NCBI RefSeq assembly: GCF_014650495.1
Contig: NZ_BMVB01000002.1
Span: 434,001 to 498,000 of the forward strand
DNA from: Streptomyces cinnamoneus
GTDB taxonomy: Bacteria > Actinomycetota > Actinomycetes > Streptomycetales > Streptomycetaceae
DNA length: 64,000 nt
Reading direction: 5' to 3'
Shown: positions 37,297 to 44,842 of the stretch, in pieces
Numbering within the stretch: position 1 is the stretch's first letter
Layout: the number at the start of each line of letters is the position of its first letter
Made by a program: the position numbers and the translations under genes
The notes under the pieces: model-generated
Told to the model about the DNA's origin: nothing
The model's database searches: none
The model's input: the letters and a program-made list of their open reading frames with translations, nothing else

Positions 37297-38622
37297 GTGA
37301 AAGTCACTGTGATCGGCTGTGGGCGCCTCGGCGCCCCCTACGCCTGCTCCCTCGCGGCCATCGGGCACGAGGTGCTCGGCGTCGAAGTCTCACCCGCAGT
37401 TCTCGGACGCCTGAGCCAGGGCCTCGCGCCGTTCGACGAACGAGGGCTCGGGGAAGCGGTCGCCGAGCATCACGCCTCGGGCCGGCTCAGGTTCACCGGC
37501 TCGTACGAGGAGGCCGCCGCGTTCGCGGACGTGCACTTCGTGTGCGTGCCTACCCCGCAGCAGGACGGCGGGCTCGGCGCAGACCTCTCGGCGATCGAGT
37601 CCGCCATCACCTCCCTCGCCTCCCGCGCCTCGGGCCGCTGCCTGATCGTCGGCAAGTCCTCCGTCCCCGTCGGCACCGCAGCCCGCATGGGTCGGCTCGC
37701 CGCCGACCACGCCCCCGACGGCGCCCAGGTGACGGTGGCGTGGTCGCCGGACTTCCTGCGCGAGTCCACCTCGCTCGAAGACGCCGCCCGCCCCACCCGG
37801 ATTATCGTCGGCCTCCCCACGTGCGCGGGGCAGGCAGAAGCGACGCTTCGGAGGGTCTGGGCACCGTGGACCGAGGCCGGGGTGCCCCTGGTCGTCGCGG
37901 ACCTGGCTACTGCGGAACTGGCCAAGTCGGCTGCGAACGCCTTCCTCGCCACGAAGGTCTCCTTCATCAACGCGATGGCGGCCCTGTGCGAGGCATCCGG
38001 CGCTGACATCCACACCCTCGCCGAGTCCCTCGCCCACGACCCCCGCATCGGCGGCGCGATGCTCGACTCCGGCCTCGGGTTCGGCGGCTCCTGCATCCCC
38101 AAGGACATCCGGGCCCTCATCGCGCGTGGCAGGCAACTCGGGGTGCCCGAAGTCGGCTTCCTGCACCAGATCGACGCCATCAACATCCGGCGCCGGCGCC
38201 GTGTCGTCGCCCTCGCCCGTCAGGCGTGCGACGGCAGCCTCGCCGGTCGCCGGGTCGCCCTGTGGGGAGCCGCCTTCAAGCCCGGCACCGACGACGTCCG
38301 CGACTCGCCCGCCCTCGCCGTGGCCGCTGACCTTCACGCCGCTGGGGCCTCGGTCGCCATCCACGACCCCAAGGCCCTGCCCACAGTCCGCCGCCAAGCC
38401 CCCGAGCTGGAATGCGTCGACGACTTCGAGCGGGTTCTGGACGGCGCTGACGTTCTGCTGCACCTGACCCACTGGCCGCAGTACGCCGACGCCGACCCCG
38501 AACTCCTCATCGCCAAGCCAGCCCAGTACCGACTGGTGGACGCACGCGGCACCCTCGACGCCCGCCGCTGGACCGACGCCGGATGGGTCTACCAGGGACT
38601 CGGGTACGCACTGACGAGCTGA
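37297..38622 (+). CDS. Nucleotide-sugar dehydrogenase, paralogue B
   Basis: 441 residues, about half identical by eye to paralogue A. Motifs are KVTVIGCGRLGAPYACSLAAIG, GKSSVPVGT, VAWSPDFLRES, KSAANAFLATKVSFINAMAALCE, the catalytic Cys in GFGGSCIPKD and WGAAFKPGTDDVRDSP. GTG at 37297 is preceded by GGAGG at 37284-37288. Both copies keep all catalytic residues. No glycosyltransferase or sugar-nucleotide producer lies nearby, so the substrate cannot be told. Confidence 0.87.
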   Translation: MKVTVIGCGRLGAPYACSLAAIGHEVLGVEVSPAVLGRLSQGLAPFDERGLGEAVAEHHASGRLRFTGSYEEAAAFADVHFVCVPTPQQDGGLGADLSAIESAITSLASRASGRCLIVGKSSVPVGTAARMGRLAADHAPDGAQVTVAWSPDFLRESTSLEDAARPTRIIVGLPTCAGQAEATLRRVWAPWTEAGVPLVVADLATAELAKSAANAFLATKVSFINAMAALCEASGADIHTLAESLAHDPRIGGAMLDSGLGFGGSCIPKDIRALIARGRQLGVPEVGFLHQIDAINIRRRRRVVALARQACDGSLAGRRVALWGAAFKPGTDDVRDSPALAVAADLHAAGASVAIHDPKALPTVRRQAPELECVDDFERVLDGADVLLHLTHWPQYADADPELLIAKPAQYRLVDARGTLDARRWTDAGWVYQGLGYALTS

Positions 38623-38716
38623 ACGACATTCCCGCACGTGGGCGCGCAGCCACCTGTTGCGGTCCTTCACCGGGCTCGCGTCCCCGGTCACCAGGAGACG
38701 CGAGGCCGCTCGTTCT

Positions 38717-38955
38717 TCAGATGACCTCGATGGTCGTGGACGGCGAGGTCTGGCCGCCGACGGAGAACTCCCCGCTGGTGGGGCCCAGGGGGTGTCATCG
38801 CCGGTGCTCACGCAGACACACCTGGCCGGGTGCGCGCCACCAGTGGGGATGGCCAGGTCGACGTCGGAGAAGGTCAGGCACTGCCCGTCGGCGGAGAGGG
38901 TTCCCATGTACGCGGTGGAGGGGGCGTTGCCGTCCTGGACGGTCAGCCTGATCAT
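38717..38955 (-). pseudogene. Frameshifted small protein gene
   Basis: On the minus strand a frame starting MIRLTVQDGNAPSTAYMG runs to VCVSTGDDTPW with almost pure G/C third positions, then loses coding character. The -1 frame continues GPTSGEFSVGGQTSPSTTIEVI and a stop, again with G/C in every third position. Adding one G near 38784-38787 joins them into one protein of about 80 residues with a hydrophobic beta pattern. A single-base deletion (or a sequencing error) is the simplest explanation. Family not recognised. Confidence 0.5.
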
Positions 38956-39314
38956 GGACCGCCCGATCCGCCAGTCCCTCGGCGGCTGGGGCCCGCTCGT
39001 CCAGGCCCGCGCCGCCGGGCTGACCACGTTCGCCTCGTCACCGCTGCACGGCGGCGAACTGATCGATCTGATGCCCCCCGAGCTGGTGGAGCTCATCCGG
39101 CCCGGCCTCTCCCCGGCTGCCGCGTGCCTGCTGGTGGCCGCGTCAACCCCGAGCCTGGACATCATCCCTCCTAGCAGCCAGCAGTTCCGGGCATTGGGCT
39201 GAGGCAGCCGCCGCCCAGCGGTCGCGGGCCGTCGTCCGCCCGCCGGGGACTCCGGCGAGTACATCGAGCGACCGCCGGGGATCGGCCCACCACTCGTCGG
39301 GCGTCCAACGGTAG
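38954..39314 (+). pseudogene. C-terminal remnant of an aldo/keto reductase-like gene, frameshifted
   Basis: The frame RQSLGGWGPLVQARAAGLTT, FASSPLHGGELIDLMPPELVELIRPGLSPA and ACLLVAASTPSLDII looks like the last third of an aldo/keto reductase. At 39166-39168 one extra C shifts it; skipping it restores LLAASSSGHWAEAAAA. No N-terminal NADPH-binding or catalytic Tyr part lies upstream. Its start overlaps the frameshifted minus-strand gene, so this 700-bp patch is a decayed zone. Confidence 0.4.
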
Positions 39315-39598
39315 GGGGCACGGCCGCCCCAGGACCCTTCTCCAGAACTGTGGCGGCCCGCTCCGGGCCGTGGCAGGCGCAGAAGCTGGAGAGCTACGCG
39401 CCGTCAGCTGGCGGCGCGGTGTACCTGCGGGGGATGGGCCTCCCCACGCAGCCCGGTCCCGCCCCACGTCACGCACAGGGCTGATCTGGCTGCTCTTGAG
39501 GTTTGTCGGGCGGTGGGGCTGTTCTGGCGACCGGAGTCCCCGCGGAACAACCCGTCCAGCCGTCAACGCTGCTCCCGAACAGCGGGTACTGGTGAACC
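39315..39598. other. Non-coding stretch before the YjbQ gene
   Basis: No frame here shows sustained codon bias or a recognised product. Together with the decayed genes it makes about 1 kb of degenerate DNA inside the element. It must contain the yjbQ promoter. Confidence 0.4.
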
Positions 39599-40021
39599 AT
39601 GACCGGCACCTTCACCACCCGCACTGTCGACGTGACAACCGGCTCCGCCGAGACCATGCACGACCTGACGAATGCGTGCACCGCGTTCCTCCGGGAGGTC
39701 GCTCACGGGCGAGATGGGCTGCTGAACGTCTTCACCCCGCACGCGACGTCCGGCCTGGCGGTCATCGAGACCGGCGCGGGTAGCGACAACGACCTGCTGG
39801 CGGCCCTCCGTGAGGTTCTTCCCGCAGACGACCGTTGGCGGGACCGTCACGGCGGTGCGGGCCCCGGCCGTGATCACATGCTCCCGGCTCTGGTGCCGCC
39901 GCACGCCACGCTGCCCGTGATGGGTGGTGAGCTGGAGTTGGGGACCTCGCAGTCCGTCGTTCTGGTGACCACCGACCGGGGCGGCCCCGACCGCCAGGTC
40001 CGGCTGTCCTTCCTCGGCTGA
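39599..40021 (+). CDS. YjbQ/UPF0047 family protein
   Basis: 140 residues, normal length. Family marks are VNVFTPHATSGLAVIETG-like text (LLNVFTPHATSGLAVIETGA), DRHGGAGPGRDHMLPAL and the C-terminal GTSQSVVLVTTDRGGPDRQV. His in PHATSG and in the RDH segment fit the metal-binding residues. Members show weak thiamine-phosphate synthase activity; the true role is uncertain. ATG at 39599. Convergent with the DUF5994 gene. Confidence 0.82.
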   Translation: MTGTFTTRTVDVTTGSAETMHDLTNACTAFLREVAHGRDGLLNVFTPHATSGLAVIETGAGSDNDLLAALREVLPADDRWRDRHGGAGPGRDHMLPALVPPHATLPVMGGELELGTSQSVVLVTTDRGGPDRQVRLSFLG

Positions 40022-40042
40022 CCCGAGCCGTCGCCCCGACGT

Positions 40043-40516
40043 TCAGGCCTGCGGGGTGCCGGTGTCGATGAGGATCTGTTCGGCCCGGGTGATGTTGTCG
40101 GCCCGTACGGCCCTGGCCATCGCGGCACGTGCCGCGTCGGGCGTGGCGTCGGGCGGGACCACCAGCAGGGCGAAGTGATCGTTCTCGCCCCGGGTGATGA
40201 GGACCGTGTCGTCACCGACCGGGAAGGAATCGATGCGTACGACCCGGTCCTCGATGATCAGCCGGGTCGGGAGCTCTTCCCAGGCGCTCGCGTCCAGGCC
40301 GACGCGCGTGATGGGGCCGAGGTGCTCGGTCAGGGCGGTGATCAGGCCGGGAAGCTCGGCGCCGATGTCACGGGAGCGCGGCCACCACGCGCCGTCCAGG
40401 ACTCCCCCGCGCTCCCGTGTCGTCTCCAGCCGCAGGAGGGCCGTCCCGGGTTTCACGGCGTGGTGGATCGCGTCCGGCAGAAGTCCGGGGAGGCGTGGGG
40501 TGTCGGAATCGGCCAT
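40043..40516 (-). CDS. DUF5994 family protein A
   Basis: 157 residues. The block LDGAWWPRSRDIGAELPGLI is the DUF5994 signature; VVRIDSFPVGDDTVLITRG and FALLVVPPDATPDAARAAM follow. The function of DUF5994 is unknown; the proteins are actinobacterial, and often several per genome. ATG at 40516. It is divergent from a second DUF5994 gene with 303 bp between. Confidence 0.72.
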   Translation of the reverse strand: MADSDTPRLPGLLPDAIHHAVKPGTALLRLETTRERGGVLDGAWWPRSRDIGAELPGLITALTEHLGPITRVGLDASAWEELPTRLIIEDRVVRIDSFPVGDDTVLITRGENDHFALLVVPPDATPDAARAAMARAVRADNITRAEQILIDTGTPQA

Positions 40517-40819
40517 GGCGTACTCGCCTGTCTCCGAGGATTCAGCGTGCTCGTTCGGCGTCCGGGGTGCGTCGCAGTCACCGGGCGAGCCGCTCGCAGC
40601 AATCCCACCGTACTCCGCAGGCCGGCGGCGGGCTCGCCCACAGGGCCGTCGCACGCCCGCTCCCGAAAAGTCGCCTGGTCGCGCAAGGTCTGCGGACCGC
40701 TTGCCGGAGTAGGGTGGGGAAACCGGGAACACTTCGTACACCAGCCTCCATGCGGGTGTCGTTCCCGGTGAGTCACAACGCCGGGCAGTCGACGACAAGC
40801 CCGGGGGCAGGTTCGCATC
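40517..40819. promoter_or_regulatory. Divergent intergenic region between the two DUF5994 genes
   Basis: 303 bp without a supported gene; it must hold both promoters. I see no strong repeat in it. Confidence 0.4.
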
Positions 40820-41380
40820 ATGGCTGTCACCACCGACCGTAGGACGACCGACGAGCACGCCCCTTCGCCGCCTGCCCGCCTGTCCCTGACGCCAGGGACG
40901 GCGTCAGGCCTGCTGGACGGTGCCTGGTGGCCCCGCTCTCGCGACCTCTCCCGTGAGCTCCCCGCACTGGCGGAGAGGCTGGACCACTCCTGGGGGCGGG
41001 TCACCCGCGTCACGGTGAATCCGGCCTTCTGGCCCGTGATCCCGCGCAAGGTTCCCGTCGGCGGACACACGGTGCACGTGGGCTGGTTCACCAATGAGCA
41101 GGACCCGCACAAGCTCCTGCTGTTCTCCTACGCCGCGGACCGCCTGGACCTGCTGATCATCCCGCCGGAGACCGACCCGGCCGCAGCTGCCCGGCTGATG
41201 TCCGCCGCGACCACCCCCGGAAGCCTCCTCACCGCGAGCCGGCTGATGGAGGACGAACGAGCGGCCGACGACGCGACGCAGTCACGGGACCGCGAAGAGG
41301 AGTGGGAGACCGAGGGTGGGACCGCGCCACCACCGGCCGGGAACCCGACCGGGCCTCCGCGCTCCGCCCAAGGGCTATGA
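40820..41380 (+). CDS. DUF5994 family protein B
   Basis: 186 residues. Contains LLDGAWWPRSRDLSRELPAL, VNPAFWPVIPRKVPVGGHTVHVGWF and LLIIPPETDPAAAARLMSAA. The core matches protein A, with a longer acidic and proline-rich C-terminus. ATG at 40820. The stop overlaps the next gene (ATGA), so a membrane protein is made with it. Confidence 0.72.
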   Translation: MAVTTDRRTTDEHAPSPPARLSLTPGTASGLLDGAWWPRSRDLSRELPALAERLDHSWGRVTRVTVNPAFWPVIPRKVPVGGHTVHVGWFTNEQDPHKLLLFSYAADRLDLLIIPPETDPAAAARLMSAATTPGSLLTASRLMEDERAADDATQSRDREEEWETEGGTAPPPAGNPTGPPRSAQGL

Positions 41381-41643
41381 GAACCGTGCAGACAGCCGTC
41401 ACCCTCGCCGTGATCATCATGATCGCTGTGGGAGCCTTCCTGATCCACCGGGTCAACGCCCAGCACGACGAAAGAATCGCGGGCTTCCGCTACAGCGGTG
41501 TCCTGCCGTGGCGCGACAGCAGGAGCCGGAACCGCCCACGGTCGGCCATCGACCCCGCCGGACTTCGCCTCACCCGAAACCGCCACGAGCAACCGCACGG
41601 GGACCGCAGGCGACTCCGCCTGTTCTCCGGCCGGAGGAAGTGA
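41377..41643 (+). CDS. Small membrane-anchored protein
   Basis: 88 residues: one N-terminal membrane helix (VQTAVTLAVIIMIAVGAFLI) followed by a very basic tail rich in Arg and His. The ATG overlaps the DUF5994 B stop. No family recognised. Its basic tail could bind nucleic acid or phospholipid heads. Confidence 0.55.
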   Translation: MRTVQTAVTLAVIIMIAVGAFLIHRVNAQHDERIAGFRYSGVLPWRDSRSRNRPRSAIDPAGLRLTRNRHEQPHGDRRRLRLFSGRRK

Positions 41644-41645
41644 CC

Positions 41646-41930
41646 ATGACGTCCGCACGCACCACCCCCATACCAGCGGAGCCGGTGCCGCCGGCAGGGC
41701 GCGCCGACATTCGCATCACCGCTGCGTCCCCCGAGACCGCCCGCCGCGTCGCGGAAGTCCTCCGGCGCTGCTTCGACTCCACCGAGCAACGCAGCTACCC
41801 GGCCGGCCACGAAGGCGGTACCCGGCTCCACCTCACCGTCGACACCACGCGTCCCGCCGAGCCCGCGCGATCCTGGCTGGCGACCAGCCGGAACACGGCG
41901 GCCGACCACTCGCAGGACGACGAAGTCTGA
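41646..41930 (+). CDS. Hypothetical small protein
   Basis: 94 residues, with an alpha/beta core RADIRITAASPETARRVAEVLRRCF and GGTRLHLTVDT. ATG at 41646 follows the previous stop by 2 bp and has GGAGGAAG at 41633-41640. Third gene of the DUF5994 B operon. Function unknown. Confidence 0.6.
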   Translation: MTSARTTPIPAEPVPPAGRADIRITAASPETARRVAEVLRRCFDSTEQRSYPAGHEGGTRLHLTVDTTRPAEPARSWLATSRNTAADHSQDDEV

Positions 41931-42146
41931 CAGTCCGTGCATGCCCCTGTACAAGCAAGCCCCCAGGTCAGCGACCTGAGGGCATCAGTGAATTGCCGTC
42001 TCGATCTGATCAGCGTCAACTCCGCGTGGAGGAAGCTCCGCCCCCGGCCAGGCTGCCCTGCACACGAGCAGGGCCCCCACACGGTGGGCTCCGCGACCTC
42101 CTCAACCCGGAGGGCGAAGCACACGAGAGGACCGTACCGTTGGCCC

Positions 42147-42395
42147 ATGAGCGTCTTCATCAAACTGGTGGAAAACCGTCCACCGAAGGAATACGCGAAC
42201 GATCGTACGGCGGATATCTCCTACGACGACACCGCCGAAGGTAACGCCGAGATCACTTACCAATACGACGTACTTCCCGGCGGCATCCTGAGAATCCTGC
42301 GAGTCACAAGGGGAGAGGAAGCCGTCATCCATGCGGTCTACGCCCCGGGCCTGTGGTTCCGCGTCGAGGGCCTCTGCCGCGGCACTACGGAATAG
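42147..42395 (+). CDS. Hypothetical small protein near the right end
   Basis: 82 residues, start MSVFIKLVENRPPKEYANDR, mostly beta-like (ITYQYDVLPGGILRILRVTR). Third-position G/C bias is a little lower than in neighbours. The ribosome site is not obvious (GAGAGGA is 15 bp away). Last gene of the element. Confidence 0.5.
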   Translation: MSVFIKLVENRPPKEYANDRTADISYDDTAEGNAEITYQYDVLPGGILRILRVTRGEEAVIHAVYAPGLWFRVEGLCRGTTE

Positions 42396-42706
42396 CAGCC
42401 CGAACAGGTCCCGAACAGGAAACGTCATACCTCGCCCGCTGGAACGAGACCGGATCGCGGGAGCGGCGGGCCGCACGAGACCTGGGCTGCGAAGATTGGC
42501 CCTCAAAGGAGTGATGGGCGGGCCCGACTGGCATAAAGGCGCAGGTCAGCACTCACAAAGTGCGTGAGCAATGCGTGAGCGGTGCGTGCACGGACGCCCT
42601 TGGACGGGCCCGGATGAGCCTGCGTCAGTTGGACGTCGCACCCCTGCTGACCTGCGCCGGAGTCGCTGAGCTGGATTACGGCTCGTCCTCCTGGACGATC
42701 TCCTCG
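42396..42706. other. Right-end non-coding region of the element
   Basis: About 310 bp without a supported gene. It has the right arm-type repeat (42561-42582) and, on the minus strand, nine codons plus TAA (42676-42706) that would become the integrase tail in the excised circle. Confidence 0.5.
42561..42582. promoter_or_regulatory. Right arm-type repeat, two TGCGTGAGC units
   Basis: Same as 27448-27469 with one base change; a further GGTGCGTGC follows at once. About 125 bp from the core. Confidence 0.5.
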
Positions 42707-42754
42707 GGACTTTTAATCCATTGGTTGTGGGTTCGAGTCCCACACGGCCTACCG
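42707..42754 (+). repeat. attR core, 48-bp direct repeat and tRNA-Lys 3' fragment
   Basis: Perfect copy of 27310-27357, without the 5' half of the tRNA. This marks the original chromosomal 3' end of tRNA-Lys. Confidence 0.95.
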
Positions 42755-42790
42755 CAAGGCAGCCACCGCGCAGTGGTGACCTGCGTCTTT

Positions 42791-42822
42791 CCGCCCCGGC
42801 CGGGGATTCCCGGCCGGGGCGG
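42791..42822 (+). terminator. Original chromosomal tRNA-Lys terminator
   Basis: A 14-bp perfect stem (CCGCCCCGGCCGGG and complement) with loop GATT, 37 bp after the tRNA fragment. Left-end DNA at 27382-27430 resembles it. Confidence 0.65.
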
Positions 42823-43100
42823 AGGCGTATCCGGCAACAGGTACTCCTGGCAGTCAAGTTCGTGCGGGTGAAGCGCGCACCATGCCACCCGTCCAGGCGA
42901 ACGCGGCTCGCGTGGGCGTGGGGAATCCGATAGGGCGCTCGGCCGGTCCACGTGCTGAGACCGCAGGCGAACACCGCAACCCGTGCGGGTGGCGGGCGGC
43001 GGGCGTTGGTCCTGGTTCATGAGGGTTCGCCGGGGATGTGCGGCCGGGCCGGCCCTAGGGTGCGGGGCCCCGGAATCACATGTGCCGGAGGTATGGCGTC
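42823..43100. other. Intergenic region between attR and the MFS gene
   Basis: No gene supported. It ends with CGGAGG (43086-43091), the ribosome site of the MFS transporter. Confidence 0.4.
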
Positions 43101-44537
43101 GTGAGGCATATTCGGCTGCTGCGCAGCAGACCGGTCCGCGTGCTGTGGCTGTCGATGACGCTGTCCGTACTGGGCGACCGGCTGTACGGGCTCGCCGCGA
43201 TGTGGGTCGTGTACGCGGCGACGGGCTCGTCCTCGCTGATGGGGCTGGTGGCCGCCGTCGAGTCGCTGCCGTACATCGTCCTCGGCGGGTCGGCGACGGT
43301 GATGGCGCGGTTTTCCCGCTGGCGCCGCCTGGCCTGGATCGACGCCGGCCGTGCGGCCGCGGCGGCGGGCGTGCCGCTGCTGTGGTCACCGGATCTGCCG
43401 GGCTTCGTGGCCATGCTGGTGCTCGTGCTGCTGCTCGGCGGGCTGAGTGCCGTCTTCGAGCCCAACCTCGGCGCGCTGATCCCCCAGCTGGTGGAGCCGG
43501 ACGAGGTCGCCCAGGTCAGCTGTCTGTTCGACCTGACCGCGCGTGTCGCGGCCGTGATCGGCCAGGGCTGCGTCGGAGTGCTGCTGCAGCTCGTCTCCGA
43601 GATCCAGCTCTTCGCCATCGACGGCTTCACGTTCGTGGTCTCGGCCCTCGCACTCGGCTGGCTCGGCCGCCGCACGAGGCTCGGCAAGCACGCTCCGGAC
43701 GCCGGCCGGACCCGGAGCCCGCGGGAAGTGGACCCGTGGGACGGCGGGGTACGGAAGGGCGGGGCGCAGGACGGGGGCCGGCCTGGTGGGGCGCGGCCCG
43801 GCGATGTCCGGGACGGGCGGCGGCCCGGCGATGCCCGGGACGGGAAGGGCCGGGGTCGGGAGGGCGAGGCGCGTGACGGCCGGGCCCCTGACGGCCGGCC
43901 CCGGGACGAGTGGGCGTCCACCGACGGTCTGCAGGTCGTACGGGCGAGGATCGTGCTGCGCGCGCACCGGCGGGTCGGCGTCGCCATCGCCGTGCACGGC
44001 GTGGCCCTGTTCGCCGCCGCGGTCTCCACCGTCGGCCTGCCCCCGCTGCTCGTCTCCCGCTTCGGTCAGGGAGCCGCCGGATACGGCCTGGCCCTCGCCG
44101 CCACGGCCGCCGGCGGACTGGCGGGGAACCTGCTGACCGGGCACCTGCCGCACCGCTGGCCCTGGCTCACCACGTACTGCGTCGCCTGGACGGGGGCCGG
44201 GCTGTCGCTGGCCGGGCTGGGGGTCGCGGACTCCATGGCGGCCGTGATCGGGCTGTGCGTGCTGTCCGGGCTGCTCTTCCCCGTCTGCGCGGTGACGCTG
44301 CGCACGCACCTGTCCCGCTTCGGCCCGGCCGCCCGGCTGCGGCTGCTCACCGTCGACCAGACCGCGGTCCGAGCGGCCGGCACGGTGGGCATGCTCCTGC
44401 TGCCGTTCGCCGTGGACGCGGCCCCGGCGGAGGCGTTCGTGGGGGCGGGGGCGCTGCTGTCGGCGCTGGCCCTGCTGGGCTGGTGGGTCGGCCGGCGCGC
44501 GGGCGAGGGCCCGCTCGTCATGACGGACGCGGCATGA
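43101..44537 (+). CDS. MFS transporter (DHA3-like exporter)
   Basis: 478 residues with about 12 membrane segments in two halves. It opens VRHIRLLRSRPVRVLWLSMTLSVLGD, followed by LGGSATVMARFSRWRR and LVLLLGGLSAVFEPNLGALIPQLV, typical of DHA3/MefA-type multidrug exporters. The central cytoplasmic loop is an unusual low-complexity stretch of about 65 residues rich in RDG/RPG units. GTG at 43101 has a strong CGGAGG. The stop lies in a 14-bp tandem repeat. Confidence 0.82.
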   Translation: MRHIRLLRSRPVRVLWLSMTLSVLGDRLYGLAAMWVVYAATGSSSLMGLVAAVESLPYIVLGGSATVMARFSRWRRLAWIDAGRAAAAAGVPLLWSPDLPGFVAMLVLVLLLGGLSAVFEPNLGALIPQLVEPDEVAQVSCLFDLTARVAAVIGQGCVGVLLQLVSEIQLFAIDGFTFVVSALALGWLGRRTRLGKHAPDAGRTRSPREVDPWDGGVRKGGAQDGGRPGGARPGDVRDGRRPGDARDGKGRGREGEARDGRAPDGRPRDEWASTDGLQVVRARIVLRAHRRVGVAIAVHGVALFAAAVSTVGLPPLLVSRFGQGAAGYGLALAATAAGGLAGNLLTGHLPHRWPWLTTYCVAWTGAGLSLAGLGVADSMAAVIGLCVLSGLLFPVCAVTLRTHLSRFGPAARLRLLTVDQTAVRAAGTVGMLLLPFAVDAAPAEAFVGAGALLSALALLGWWVGRRAGEGPLVMTDAA

Positions 44538-44562
44538 CGGACGCGGCGTAATGGACGCGGCC
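44520..44562 (+). repeat. 14-bp tandem repeat at the MFS stop codon
   Basis: ATGACGGACGCGGC occurs at 44520-44533 and 44534-44547, with a third diverged copy (ATGGACGCGGCC) after GTA. The gene end therefore reads MTDAA twice before and after the stop. Confidence 0.7.
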
Positions 44563-44842
44563 TAGACGCCGGGCACGCGCGCGTGCCCGGCGGACGGCAC
44601 CCCAGGGGTCGTACGCATGTGCGTCGGGTGGAGGTGTTCCGGACGACGTGGTGGGCATCCGCCGGCACGCCGGGCGCGGACGCGGCCGTGCGCCCGGCGG
44701 CCGGGCCCGCGCGGCACCGGCGCGAAGCAGCCCGCACCCGGCTGCCAGTTGGTGAAAACCCCGCCCCCGTGCCGTGTTCGCGCCGCTACGGTAAGTGGCG
44801 CGGGGTGGGTGCGGGTGTGGCGAGGTCGGGAGGTCGACTGGC
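44563..44842. other. Intergenic region before the DUF6227 gene
   Basis: About 280 bp; no supported gene. GTCGGGAGG near 44825-44833 may be the DUF6227 ribosome site. Confidence 0.35.

Larger units (their letters stand above)
27310..42754. mobile_element. AICE-like integrative element in tRNA-Lys, 15.4 kb
   Basis: The ends are a 48-bp perfect direct repeat, one copy completing tRNA-Lys(UUU), the other an orphan 3' tRNA fragment. Inside are a tyrosine recombinase next to the left end, XRE and Xis-like regulators, a Prim-Pol primase, a Walker-A replication ATPase and a GntR/UTRA regulator, which is the usual AICE set. No FtsK/SpoIIIE-like transfer protein, relaxase or NUDIX Pra protein was found. 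The right 8 kb is cargo: methyltransferase, two nucleotide-sugar dehydrogenases, decayed genes, YjbQ, DUF5994 pair and small proteins. Confidence 0.92.

Noticed and set aside
37390..39321. 643-codon minus-strand frame over the second sugar dehydrogenase
   Set aside because: Most is antisense to a real gene. Only the short piece at 38780-38955 shows independent coding bias and is reported as a frameshifted gene.
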